Assembly (NCBI GenBank): GCA_036507005.1
Contig: DASXQT010000077.1
Location: forward strand, 124,001 to 188,000
Direction of reading: 5' to 3'
DNA: 64,000 nt
Source of the DNA: WS-2 sp036507005
GTDB lineage: Bacteria > Eisenbacteria > RBG-16-71-46
The first letter of the stretch is position 1, and each line of letters starts with the position of its first letter. This document shows positions 28,411 to 37,229 of the stretch, one piece after another. The translations under genes were made by a program, and so were the position numbers. The notes beneath the pieces were generated by a model that made no database searches, was not told where the DNA came from, and saw only the letters and a program-made list of their open reading frames with translations.

Positions 28411-28775
28411 GGGCACCCTCCCCCGGCCGCCGCGACGAGGGCCATCGAGTGCGGCCAAAGCTGGACGTGGAGCACTCCCTCGCCTGGGAGGACGCGCGCT
28501 CGCGGCACGAGGAAGAGCGCCCCGGGGGATGGAACGGGCGCGATAGAGGTGCCGTGCTGGACGAGAACGGCCTTCACGGGCGGCCTGGCGCCGGGTCGAT
28601 TTCCGGCGACCGCGAAGCCTAGACCGCCCGGGTTGACGAATCAACGGCAATCCGCTACCGGAGCACCAGGGTGCTGCCCCGGGCCTCGGCGAGCCGCTCG
28701 GCCCCGGACAGGGTGATGCGGTACGTGACGAGGCCGGGGCTCGCGCCCGCGGGGCGCGCGAGAGTGCGCGCCCGC
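28411..28775. other. Intergenic region of 365 bases with a possible sorting-module relic
   Basis: No full gene is present. On the minus strand, a frame ending with the stop at 28655 reads SPGLVTYRITLSGAERLAEA then RGSTLVLR, which resembles the last strands of the sorting module seen in neighbouring genes, without any upstream part in frame. A small inverted repeat GTTGA-CGAA-TCAAC lies at 28632-28645. The promoter of the protease gene must lie within this stretch. Confidence 0.4.
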
Positions 28776-29147
28776 TCAGGCCGCGCGGCGCTCGGCGCGC
28801 AGCACGGCGTCGAGCGCGGAGCGCACCTGGCCGCGCTTCGCGATGCGGTGCGATGCGACCGCGGTGACCACGAGACTCTGGAGCACGTCGTCCCCGAGCG
28901 GCTCGGGCTGCTGCCGCGCCATCTCGCGCGCGAGCGCGAGCAGGCCGCGCAGCGCCCCCTCGAGCTGGGCCGGATCGCCGGAGTAGTTGGCCCGCATGAA
29001 CTCCACGACCCGCGCGTCGAACGCCCGCGCGAACGGCCTCGAGTCGCGCACCTCGACCTGGGTCGCGAAGCGCACGCTCACGGGGACGAGCACGCGGAGC
29101 GCGATGATCGCGATCAGGATGCCCACCGCGGCGGGGATGTAGCTCAT
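28776..29147 (-). CDS. Small membrane-anchored protein of unknown function
   Basis: 123 residues, ATG 29147 with GGAGG six or seven bases upstream. A single N-terminal helix (MSYIPAAVGILIAIIALRVL) anchors a soluble alpha-helical part: FARAFDARVVEFMRANYSG, GALRGLLALAREMARQQPEP and DDVLQSLVVTAVASHRIAKR. No family was recognised. It is divergent from the next gene with 189 bases between. Confidence 0.6.
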   Translation of the reverse strand: MSYIPAAVGILIAIIALRVLVPVSVRFATQVEVRDSRPFARAFDARVVEFMRANYSGDPAQLEGALRGLLALAREMARQQPEPLGDDVLQSLVVTAVASHRIAKRGQVRSALDAVLRAERRAA

Positions 29148-29309
29148 GGCGACCCTCCCATTCCCGCCAAGGTATCGGCCCGCGCCCCCGCGGATGTGAC
29201 CCCGCAGTGCCGTGTGGCGTCGTCCGCTGCGGGCCGGGCGCGGAAGAGTTCGCCTTCGCGCGGAGCGCGCCTCCCGGAAAAACCGATTCACCTCCCGGGC
29301 GCGAGCGGT

Positions 29310-29315
29310 TAGGAT
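29310..29315 (+). promoter_or_regulatory. TAGGAT -10 box
   Basis: TAGGAT lies 21 bases before ATG 29337, leaving a short leader that contains AGGGAG. Confidence 0.35.
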
Positions 29316-29336
29316 CGACCGCGAAAGGGAGCTCTG

Positions 29337-29792
29337 ATGATTCCCATCGCCTGGCTCGGCGCGCGCTGGATGCTCGCGCTGGCTCTGCTGGCCGTGATCG
29401 CCTCCCCCCGGTGCGCCGACGACCGCGTGATCGGCGGGGCCGCCTCCGGTCGGGGCATCCACTCCCTGCGCGTGGGTGAGCACTTCCGGCTCGGACCGCG
29501 ACGCATCGAGGTCGGCTTCCAGCGCGTCACGGAAGATTCGCGGTGCCCCACGAGCGTGACGTGCGTGTGGGAAGGAGAGGCCGGCGTCCGGCTGTGGGTC
29601 CTCCCGCCCGGCCGCGACTCGCAGTTCGTGGCGCTCATGCTGCCGGGGACGCGGTCCTCGGATCCGGCTCCGCTCGGCGACCTCGGTTACCAGGTCACGG
29701 CGCTACGGCTCGATCCCTACCCCTTCGAGCCCGGTTCCATCACCGAGAGCCGCTACGTCCTCAAGCTCCAGGTGGACCTCCTCGGGCACTGA
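29337..29792 (+). CDS. Exported protein of unknown function, RCP-CVW family
   Basis: 151 residues from ATG 29337 with AGGGAG upstream; N-terminal signal peptide (ALALLAVIASPRC, a possible but poor lipobox). The core reads LRVGEHFRLGPRRIEVGFQR, DSRCPTSVTCVWEGEAGVRL and VTALRLDPYPF. The pattern GxxFxL..vxFxxVxxDSRCPxxVxCVWxGxA is shared by a widespread family of small exported bacterial proteins whose two cysteines probably form a disulfide; the family has no known function. Confidence 0.7.
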   Translation: MIPIAWLGARWMLALALLAVIASPRCADDRVIGGAASGRGIHSLRVGEHFRLGPRRIEVGFQRVTEDSRCPTSVTCVWEGEAGVRLWVLPPGRDSQFVALMLPGTRSSDPAPLGDLGYQVTALRLDPYPFEPGSITESRYVLKLQVDLLGH

Positions 29793-29794
29793 CG

Positions 29795-29820
29795 GGCGGC
29801 GGCCCCCGCACGCCGCCGCC
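29795..29820. terminator. Hairpin between convergent genes
   Basis: GGCGGCGG at 29795-29802 pairs with CCGCCGCC at 29813-29820 across a ten-base loop, between convergent stops at 29792 and 29830. Confidence 0.5.
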
Positions 29821-29829
29821 GATCTTCGA

Positions 29830-31053
29830 TCACTCCACGCCCAGCAGCCAGTGCCGCGCGAGCCCGCTCGCGGCGTCGATGGGCGCGAGCCGGTCGCGCG
29901 ACTGCCCGCCGATCTCGGTGAAGCTGCCCACGGCGTAGACCGCGCCCCCGCCCATGGCCAGCGCCAGCACCGCGGCGTTCGCATCCGGCGTCCACAGGTC
30001 GGCGAGCCCGCTCTCCACGTCGAGCGCCGCGAGGTGCGCGCGCGGCAGCGCGCCGATGCGCGAGAAGCACCCGCCCGCGTACACGGTCGCGCCGGCGAGC
30101 GCGAGCGCGTCGACCGGGGCGTCCGCGTCCGGATTCCACGAGGTCGGCAGCCCGCTGCCGGCGTCGATCGCGGCCAGGTGCCCGCGGGGAAGCCCGCCGA
30201 TGCGCGAGAAGCACCCGCCCGCGTACACCGTGCCGCCCGCGAGCGCGAGCGCCAGGACCGGAGCGTCCGCTTCCGGTCTCCAGAGCGTGGGGAGCCCGCT
30301 CGCGACGTCGATCGCCGCGAGGTGGCTGCGCGGCAGCCCGCCGACGCGCGAGAAGCATCCGCCCGCGTACACGGTGCCGCCCGCGAGCGCGAGCGTGAGG
30401 ACCGGGGCGTCCACGTCCGGGTTCCAGGCGGTCGCGAGCCCGCTCGCGGCGTCGATCGCCGCCAGGTGGCTGCGCGACTGCCTGCCGGCGCGCGAGAAGC
30501 CGCCGCCCGCGTACACGGTCGCGCCGCTCACGGCCAGGCCCGACACCGGGCCGTCCACCTCGGGATCCCACAGCGTGGCGAGCCCGAGGTCGGGGTCGAG
30601 CGCCGCCAGGTGGCCGCGCGCCTCCCCTCCCACGCGCGCGAAGTCACCGGCGACGTACACGACCCCACTGTCCGTCGCGAGCGCGGACACCGGACCATCC
30701 GCGTCCGGGTTCCACAGCGCCACGCTTCCGTCGGCCAGGACGCGCGCCAGGTTCGAGCGCGCGAGACCCCCGACGCGATCGAAGTCGCCTCCGATGTACC
30801 AGCCCCCCGAGCCGTCGGGAACGATGGCGTTCACCCGCCCGGCGATGATCGGAAGCACCAGGACCGGATTCGGGCGCCGGGGGACGCGGCGCCGCGGCCG
30901 CGGCGCGCCGGGCTGGGCCGTCGCGTCGGGAGGCAGCGCGGCGACGAGGGCGAGGAGCGCGAGGGCCGCGAGCTGCGTCGCGCGCCGGCGCAGAGCCGGG
31001 TGCGTGTCGCGTCGCAGCGTGGCGGCATGGATGTCGGGTCGAGGTGCGTGCAC
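29830..31053 (-). CDS. Exported beta-propeller protein of seven 48-residue repeats
   Basis: 407 residues, GTG start at 31053 with GGAGG six bases upstream. Signal peptide to about residue 47 (ALVAALPPDATAQ), then a Pro/Arg-rich linker. From residue 74 to the end the sequence is seven tandem units of 48 residues with the core VYAGGCFSRIGGLPRGHLAA, then ID, GL, W and P positions conserved; the last unit is two residues short. Such units resemble delta-60 and Kelch/PQQ-like propeller blades, so a seven-bladed propeller is expected. Most units carry a Cys in GGCFSR, absent in units 1-3 and 7. Ligand and function are unknown. Confidence 0.82.
   Translation of the reverse strand: MHAPRPDIHAATLRRDTHPALRRRATQLAALALLALVAALPPDATAQPGAPRPRRRVPRRPNPVLVLPIIAGRVNAIVPDGSGGWYIGGDFDRVGGLARSNLARVLADGSVALWNPDADGPVSALATDSGVVYVAGDFARVGGEARGHLAALDPDLGLATLWDPEVDGPVSGLAVSGATVYAGGGFSRAGRQSRSHLAAIDAASGLATAWNPDVDAPVLTLALAGGTVYAGGCFSRVGGLPRSHLAAIDVASGLPTLWRPEADAPVLALALAGGTVYAGGCFSRIGGLPRGHLAAIDAGSGLPTSWNPDADAPVDALALAGATVYAGGCFSRIGALPRAHLAALDVESGLADLWTPDANAAVLALAMGGGAVYAVGSFTEIGGQSRDRLAPIDAASGLARHWLLGVE
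29833..30834 (-). repeat. Seven tandem 144-bp coding repeats
   Basis: The repeat units of the propeller gene recur every 144 bases. Units 3-6 are also very similar at the DNA level: the GCGTACAC block recurs near 30077, 30221, 30365 and 30509. Confidence 0.75.
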
Positions 31054-31254
31054 GATCTGCCTCCGGAGCGGGCTCGAGCGGGCGCCGCTGTGCGGGCGCC
31101 CGGTGCATCGGGCGGCGCGGAAGGGGGGCGCTCCACGCCGGTCGCCGAGCCCTTCAATTATCTCCGGCCGCGGCGCCCGGGCTCAAGCGGGCGCGCCCGC
31201 GGCACGATGCGGCGCGGCGAGGGCCCCGCCGCCGGGGCCTCCCCCGGCGCACCA

Positions 31255-31881
31255 TCAGCGGCTGGAATCGGGCGCGGCGCCGGTTGGCTCGCGCCGGGCT
31301 TCGGCCTCCGCGACCGGAGAGAGCCGCTCGCGCACCACCTGGTAGGAGCCGAGGTACTCCGGATCGGTGCCGCGCGCCTCCACCCGGAGGCCGCGGCCGC
31401 CGCCCGCGGCGGGCACCCGCCATTCGTAGATGTAGAAGCCGAGCCGGCGCGCCTGGGCGAGGTCTCCGAGGTCGCGATAGCGGAGCTTGCGCACGCCGGG
31501 ACGCGCGAATGCCTGGAGCGAGGCGACGCGGCCCTGACGGTCCACTCCGAGGAGGACGTAGCGGAAGTCGGTGTGCGTGAGGGTCCACAGCTCGCGGCCC
31601 ACGACTTCGCCCGTGCCCTCCTCCTCGATCTCCTCGTTCTCCTGGTCGCGCACCCCGAGCGGCGCGAGCCGCCGGTGCGCCTCGGTCCCCGGCATGCCGA
31701 TGCGGATGCCGAGCACGTCCGTCACCGGCGTGCTCCGGCGCGCGGGCGCGCCCCGCTCACTCGCGGGGGCGGTCGCCGGCACGGAGGGGGCCGCACCCCC
31801 CGAACCCTGCGAGCCGCCGCCCGCGACGACGAGCGACAGCGCCATCGAGGCCGCGAAGAGTCTCCCGCTCCAGCTCGTCAT
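31255..31881 (-). CDS. Exported protein of unknown function
   Basis: 208 residues, ATG 31881 with GGAAGGAGAG eight bases upstream. Signal peptide about 1-24 (MALSLVVAGGGSQG), then a Ser/Ala/Pro linker. The folded part begins VLGIRIGMPGTEAHRRLAPL, a GMxxxxVxxxLG-type start that resembles SmpA/OmlA-like and similar small beta domains, followed by ELWTLTHTDFRYVLLGVDRQ. It may bind envelope components. No homologue was recognised with confidence. Confidence 0.65.
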   Translation of the reverse strand: MTSWSGRLFAASMALSLVVAGGGSQGSGGAAPSVPATAPASERGAPARRSTPVTDVLGIRIGMPGTEAHRRLAPLGVRDQENEEIEEEGTGEVVGRELWTLTHTDFRYVLLGVDRQGRVASLQAFARPGVRKLRYRDLGDLAQARRLGFYIYEWRVPAAGGGRGLRVEARGTDPEYLGSYQVVRERLSPVAEAEARREPTGAAPDSSR

Positions 31882-32068
31882 GGTGTGCGCTCTCCTTCCG
31901 GTTCGAAGAACGGCCGGATCGCACGTTTCCCGTCCCGCGCGCGAGACGGACTTCGAGCCTTCATCGAGTCGGTAGCCTACACGATCCCGGTTGACCGCAA
32001 CTTGACGTGTGGTCCGTAGTCAACTTTGTCCGAATCGGTTGCGTGGTTCTTCTGAAGTCGATTCGAGC

Positions 32069-32097
32069 GTGACGCCGAAACCCCACGGTCGTAGAAT
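32069..32097 (+). promoter_or_regulatory. Promoter, GTGACG-17-TAGAAT
   Basis: GTGACG at 32069-32074 and TAGAAT at 32092-32097 are separated by 17 bases, 52 bases upstream of ATG 32150. A TTGAC/GTCAA inverted repeat lies upstream near 32003-32024. Confidence 0.5.
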
Positions 32098-32149
32098 TCG
32101 CCCGTGCCCGGGATGGGCCTCGTGAGCTCCCGGGGATTCGGGAGGCGCC

Positions 32150-32965
32150 ATGAACGTCCGCTCGATGTCGGACATCGCTCGCGCGGCACTGCGGTGCTCC
32201 GTGCCGCTCGCCCTCGCCGTCGGCTCGGCCTCGAGCGCCGCGGCCGCGTCCACGGATTCCGCGCTCTATCTCCTGACCGACGCCAGCGCGTACGAGGTCG
32301 GCTGCTTCGCCTGCGCCTGCCCGGTGCGCAGCAGCTCGTTCCAGGGGTCGTTCCGGCTGCGCTTCGTCTCGGCGGATCCCCAGTTCTCGGTCTACGCCGT
32401 GGAGCATCTCGACGCGGTCGTGCTGCTCGACGGGAAACCCACGCCCGTGACCGGGAGCGGCGAGTACCGGATCGGCGGCGAGGTCGCGCTCATGCAGGAG
32501 CTGAAGCTCGAGCTCGTGATCGGGGACCGCGGGCCGCAGAACTTCGACAGCGGCCTCGCGCCGGGCGGGGCGGAGTTCCCGGCCGCGATCGCGGCCAGCG
32601 TCGCCGCGCACGGGTTCGCGTGCTTCGACACGGCGTTCCGCGTGGACGCGAAGCAATCGAACGTCGGCGTCCCGGATCCCAGGAGGGGCGGCCCCGCCGC
32701 GCGCGCGATCCCCAATCCCTTCCGGGACCGCACCGAGCTGCGCTTCGCGATGCCGGTCGCGGCGAGCGCCACGGTGAGCATCCTCGACGCCCAGGGCCGC
32801 GAGCTGCGCTCGCTGGTTCGCGGCGCCCGGCTCGAGGCGGGTCCGCAGCGGCTCCTGTGGGACGGGCGGGCCGAGGACGGCGCGTCCGCGCCGCCCGGGC
32901 TCTACTTCGCGCGCCTCTCGTCTCCCGCGGCCGCGTGGAGTCGGCGGCTGGTCAAGCTCGAGTAG
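32150..32965 (+). CDS. Secreted protein of unknown function with sorting module
   Basis: 271 residues, ATG 32150 with GGGAGG four bases upstream; signal peptide to about residue 33. The N-terminal domain (about 35-170) has a cysteine pair VGCFACACPVRSSSFQGSF and beta strands such as LDAVVLLDGKPTPV and MQELKLELVIGD. The C-terminal sorting module runs from AIPNPFRDRTELRFAMPVAA to SRRLVKLE. No enzymatic motif is visible. It should be exported like the other module-bearing proteins of the region. Confidence 0.75.
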   Translation: MNVRSMSDIARAALRCSVPLALAVGSASSAAAASTDSALYLLTDASAYEVGCFACACPVRSSSFQGSFRLRFVSADPQFSVYAVEHLDAVVLLDGKPTPVTGSGEYRIGGEVALMQELKLELVIGDRGPQNFDSGLAPGGAEFPAAIAASVAAHGFACFDTAFRVDAKQSNVGVPDPRRGGPAARAIPNPFRDRTELRFAMPVAASATVSILDAQGRELRSLVRGARLEAGPQRLLWDGRAEDGASAPPGLYFARLSSPAAAWSRRLVKLE

Positions 32966-33036
32966 GTCGGCGCGGGCCGGCGCTCGAATGTCCGGAGCGA
33001 CGCGAAGGCGGCACGCGCAGGGCCGCATGAACCGAC

Positions 33037-33065
33037 TTGACGCCGGGGCTCGCCGGGCAAACACT
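33037..33065 (+). promoter_or_regulatory. Possible promoter of the hybrid sensor gene
   Basis: TTGACG at 33037-33042 and AACACT at 33060-33065 with 17 bases between, about 106 bases upstream of ATG 33171. The -10 box is a 3/6 match only. Confidence 0.3.
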
Positions 33066-33170
33066 TGTGCTTCGACTCACACCCCGTCCCGAGGGGCGCG
33101 CCGGATCCCGCGGCCGAGCCCGGGATGAGGGCCGACGTTCGCCGCGGCCGCGGCTCGAGGGGTAAACGGG

Positions 33171-36100
33171 ATGCCTCCTACGAAGAGAGCGGGGGCCCGA
33201 GCGAAGTCGGCCGCGACCACGCGACGCGCCAGACCAACCGCCGCGAAGCCCTCCAGATCCGCCAAGCGATCGCAGGCCCCGTCGCCCAACGGTCACGGCG
33301 CGCGCAAGGGCGCGGTGCGCAGGGCCACGTTCCCGGTGGTCGGCATCGGAGCCTCGGCCGGAGGCCTCGAGGCGTTCACCCAGCTCCTGAAGCACCTGCC
33401 GCCCGACACCGGCATGGCGTTCGTCCTCATCCAGCACCTCGACCCCACGCACCAGAGCCTGCTGCCCGAGCTGCTTTCCAAGGCGACCCGGATGCCCGTG
33501 ATGCAGGTCACGGACGGCATCGTCGTCAAGCCCAACCAGGTCTACGTCATCCCGCCGGCCTCGGACATGGAGGTCCGCAAGAGCAGCCTGTACCTGACGC
33601 GCAGGAAGGACCCGCGCGCGCCGCGGATGCCGATCGACGTCTTCCTCCGCTCGCTGGCGGGGGACCGCAGGAGCGGTGCGATCGGCGTCATCCTGTCCGG
33701 CACCGCGTCGGACGGAGTGATCGGGCTCACCGCCATCAAGGCGGAGGGCGGCGTCACCTTCGCGCAGGACGAGCGCTCCGCGCACTACGGCGGGATGCCC
33801 CACAGCGCGGCGGCCGCCGGAGTGGTGGACTTCGTCCTGCCGCCCGAGGGAATCGCGAAGGAGCTGGCGAGGATCGGGCGGCATCCGTTCCTGCGCCCGA
33901 TTCCGGCGCCCACCGAGGAGCCGGCCCCGGGAAGCGACACCGCGCTCCATCGCATCTTCTTCCTGCTCCGCACCGCGACCGGCGTCGACTTCACCCACTA
34001 CAAGAAGAACACCGTCTACCGGCGCATCCGGCGCCGCATGCTGCTCCAGAAGCTGGTCCGCCTCGAGGACTACCTGGCGTTCCTCCGCAAGAACGCGGAC
34101 GAGGTGCAGGCGCTCCACGACGACATCCTGATCAACGTGACCGGGTTCTTCCGCGACCCGGAGTCCTACGAGACCCTGAAGCGCGTGGTCTTCCCGGCGA
34201 TCCTGGCGCAGACGCCGCCCGATGGAGTGATCCGGGTCTGGGTGCCGGGGTGCTCCACGGGCGAGGAGGCGTACTCGATCGCGATCTGCCTGCTCGAGTT
34301 CCTCACCGCGAAGAAGGCCGGGTACGCGATCCAGCTCTTCGGCACGGACGTGAGCGAGCGCGCGATCGCAACGGCGCGGGCGGGGATCTACCGCGAGAGC
34401 ATCGCGCATGACGTGTCGACCGAGCGGCTGGCGCGCTTCTTCACGCCGGTGGATCGCGGGTACCAGATCAACAAGGTGGTGCGCGACACCTGCGTCTTCG
34501 CCAAGCAGAACGTCGCCCGCGATCCGCCCTTCTCGAGGCTGGACCTGATCAGCTGCCGCAACGTGCTCATCTACCTGGGCCCGGTGCTGCAGAAGCTGGT
34601 CATGAGCGTCTTCCACTACTCGCTCAAGCCGGGCGGCTTCCTGCTGCTCGGCGGCTCGGAGACCGTGGGGGCGTTCACTCCGCAGTTCACGATCGCGGAC
34701 CGCAAGCAGAGGATCTACGCGAAGAGCACGGTCCCCGTCCCCATGGCCGGCCGCCACGAACGCGACCTGTTCACGATGGCCGCGCCCACGGACGCCAGGC
34801 CCAACGTCGAGCCCAGCGAGGGCGTCGACGTGCAGCGTGAGGCCGACCGGCTGATGCTCGCGCGCTTCGGCCCCGCCGGCGTCATCGTGGACGAAAGGCT
34901 CGAGATCGTGCAGTTCCGCGGGCAGCTCGGGCCCTATCTCGCGCCGGCTCCCGGGCGAGCCAGCCTCAACCTGCTCCGGATGGCCCGGCAGGGCCTGGCC
35001 GTCGAGCTGCGCAAGGCCTTCGAGAAGGCCCAGAAGCGGGGTGAAGTCACCCGCGTGCCCGATGTCCGGCTGGTCGACAATGGGACCTCGAAGTCGGTGC
35101 AGATCGAGGTCATTCCGCTCCGGCCCCTGCCGGGCGGGACACGGTACTACCTGATCCTCTTCGATGAGGATTCCCGGACCGCGCCGGGGCGGGCCAAGGC
35201 CAGGGCCACGGACGCGCGCGAGTCGGGCGGCCTGGTGGCCCAGCTCCGCAAGGAGCTCGACGCGACCAAGGAGTACCTCAAGTCCATCGTCGAGGAGCAG
35301 GAGGCGGCGAACGAGGAGCTCAAGACCGCCAACGAGGAGGCGCTGTCCGGCAACGAGGAGCTGCAGAGCATCAACGAGGAGCTGGAAACCTCCAAGGAGG
35401 AGCTCCAGTCCACGAACGAGGAGCTCACCACGGTCAACGAGGAGCTGAACAACCGCAACCACGAGCTGGCGCTGCTCAACACCGACCTCAGCAACGTCCT
35501 CGACAGCACGAGCATCCCGATCGTGATCCTGGGGCCGGACCTGCGCATCCGACGCTTCACGTCCACCGCCGAGGGGGTCCTGAACCTCATCCCGAGCGAC
35601 GCGGGGCGGCGCATCACCGACCTCAAGCCCAACTTCGACGCCTCCGACCTCCCACGTCTGATCCAGGAGGTCATGGAGAGCGGGGTGGTCCGGGAACGCG
35701 AGGTCAGTGATCACTCCGGGCGGTGGCACTCGCTGCGGATCCGGCCCTATCGGACTCCCGATCACAAGATCGCCGGCGTGGTGCTGGCGCTGGTGGACGT
35801 GGATGCGGTGAAGCGCAGCCTGGAGGAGCTGCGCGCGACGCGGGAGTATGCGGGGGCCATCGTCGAGTCGGTCGGCGTGTCGCTGGTCGTCCTCGACGGC
35901 GACCTGAAGGTGCGGAGCGCGAGTCGATCCTTTTTCGAGACGTTCCAGCTCGAGCCGGGAGCCATCGACGGCCGGCCGCTCGCGGATCTGCTCGCGGATC
36001 GCGGTAAGAACTCCGGCCTGATCGCGCACCTGAAGTCGCGCGCGACCGGGGAAGTCTCGCCGGACGCAGTCGAGTTCGAGCTTCCGTCCCCCCACACGGG

Positions 36101-37229
36101 ACGCAGGATCATGAGGATCACCACCCGCGAGATGCGCGCGATGAGCGGACGGCCGAAGCTGATGCTGGTGGCGATGGAGGACGTCACCCTGCGCAGGCGC
36201 GCGGAAGAGAAGTTCCACGCCCTGCTCGAAGCCGCTCCCGACGCCATGGTGATCGTGGACGCGACCGGGCGCATCGTGCTCCTGAACCGGCAGATGCGAA
36301 CCCTGTTCGGCTACGCGCCCGAGGAGCTGCTCGGGAAGCCCGTGGAGATCCTCATGCCCGAGCGCCTCCGCGGGCGGCATCCGGAGCACCGCGCGGGCTT
36401 CTTCGCGGATCCCCGCTCGCGCCCGATGGGGCAGGGTCTCGAGCTCTGGGCCCTGCGAAAGGACGGCAGCGAGATCCCGGTCGAGATCTCCCTGAGCCCC
36501 CTCGACGATCCGGAGGGGCTCCTGGTGACGGCCGCCATCCGCGACATCACCGAGCGCAGGCAGGCGGAAAGCACGCTCCAGGAGCTCTCGGGCAAGATGC
36601 TGCAGGTGCGCGACGACGAGCAGCGCAAGATCGCGCGCGAGCTCCACGACAGCACGGCGCAGAAGGTCTCGGCCCTGGCCATGAACCTGGCCGTGCTGAA
36701 CCGCGTGGCGAGGAACCTGGGCGCCGAGGAGCGCCGGGCGCTGGCCGACAGCCTGGTGCTGGCCGACGAGTGCTCGGGCGAGCTGCGCGACATCGCCTCG
36801 CTGCTGCATCCGCCGCTGCTGGACGAAGTGGGCCTCGACTCCGCGATCCGCTGGTACGCGGAATCGTTCGGCCGCCGCACCGGGATCCAGGTCGAGCTGA
36901 CCCTGTCGCCGAAGCTCGGGCGGCTTTCGAGCGACATCGAGACCACCGTGTTCCGCATCGTGCAGGAGTGCCTGAGCAACGTCCAGCGCCACGCCCACAG
37001 CCCCACGGCGAGCGTCCAGATCGAGCGCCGCGGCCCTGCGCTCGCGCTCGAGGTCAGGGACAAGGGGCGCGGAATGCCGCCGAGCCCGGCCCGCCGCGGG
37101 GGGCCCGGAGTCGGCATCCAGGCGATGCGTGGCCGCGTCAGTCAGCTCGGCGGCCGTTTCGACATCGAATCGAGCGCGAAGGGCACGCGCGTCCGCGTCT
37201 CGCTCCCGGTGTCGCCCAAGCCGACATGA
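33171..37229 (+). CDS. CheB-CheR-PAS-histidine kinase hybrid sensor
   Basis: 1352 residues from ATG 33171. After a basic, Ala-rich N-terminus comes a CheB methylesterase domain (about 55-235) with the Ser in GASAGG, His in QHLDPTH and Asp in SGTASDG. A CheR methyltransferase domain follows (about 250-500) with VWVPGCSTGEEAYSIA. A long Glu-rich coiled coil (about 690-790, ANEELKTANEE) is followed by three PAS domains, a HisKA_3 dimerisation domain with ARELHDSTAQ (His is the phosphosite) and an HATPase with GRGMPPSPARRGGPGVGIQA. It should be a cytoplasmic sensor that phosphorylates the coupled response regulator. The stop overlaps the next start (ATGA). Confidence 0.93.
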   Translation: MPPTKRAGARAKSAATTRRARPTAAKPSRSAKRSQAPSPNGHGARKGAVRRATFPVVGIGASAGGLEAFTQLLKHLPPDTGMAFVLIQHLDPTHQSLLPELLSKATRMPVMQVTDGIVVKPNQVYVIPPASDMEVRKSSLYLTRRKDPRAPRMPIDVFLRSLAGDRRSGAIGVILSGTASDGVIGLTAIKAEGGVTFAQDERSAHYGGMPHSAAAAGVVDFVLPPEGIAKELARIGRHPFLRPIPAPTEEPAPGSDTALHRIFFLLRTATGVDFTHYKKNTVYRRIRRRMLLQKLVRLEDYLAFLRKNADEVQALHDDILINVTGFFRDPESYETLKRVVFPAILAQTPPDGVIRVWVPGCSTGEEAYSIAICLLEFLTAKKAGYAIQLFGTDVSERAIATARAGIYRESIAHDVSTERLARFFTPVDRGYQINKVVRDTCVFAKQNVARDPPFSRLDLISCRNVLIYLGPVLQKLVMSVFHYSLKPGGFLLLGGSETVGAFTPQFTIADRKQRIYAKSTVPVPMAGRHERDLFTMAAPTDARPNVEPSEGVDVQREADRLMLARFGPAGVIVDERLEIVQFRGQLGPYLAPAPGRASLNLLRMARQGLAVELRKAFEKAQKRGEVTRVPDVRLVDNGTSKSVQIEVIPLRPLPGGTRYYLILFDEDSRTAPGRAKARATDARESGGLVAQLRKELDATKEYLKSIVEEQEAANEELKTANEEALSGNEELQSINEELETSKEELQSTNEELTTVNEELNNRNHELALLNTDLSNVLDSTSIPIVILGPDLRIRRFTSTAEGVLNLIPSDAGRRITDLKPNFDASDLPRLIQEVMESGVVREREVSDHSGRWHSLRIRPYRTPDHKIAGVVLALVDVDAVKRSLEELRATREYAGAIVESVGVSLVVLDGDLKVRSASRSFFETFQLEPGAIDGRPLADLLADRGKNSGLIAHLKSRATGEVSPDAVEFELPSPHTGRRIMRITTREMRAMSGRPKLMLVAMEDVTLRRRAEEKFHALLEAAPDAMVIVDATGRIVLLNRQMRTLFGYAPEELLGKPVEILMPERLRGRHPEHRAGFFADPRSRPMGQGLELWALRKDGSEIPVEISLSPLDDPEGLLVTAAIRDITERRQAESTLQELSGKMLQVRDDEQRKIARELHDSTAQKVSALAMNLAVLNRVARNLGAEERRALADSLVLADECSGELRDIASLLHPPLLDEVGLDSAIRWYAESFGRRTGIQVELTLSPKLGRLSSDIETTVFRIVQECLSNVQRHAHSPTASVQIERRGPALALEVRDKGRGMPPSPARRGGPGVGIQAMRGRVSQLGGRFDIESSAKGTRVRVSLPVSPKPT

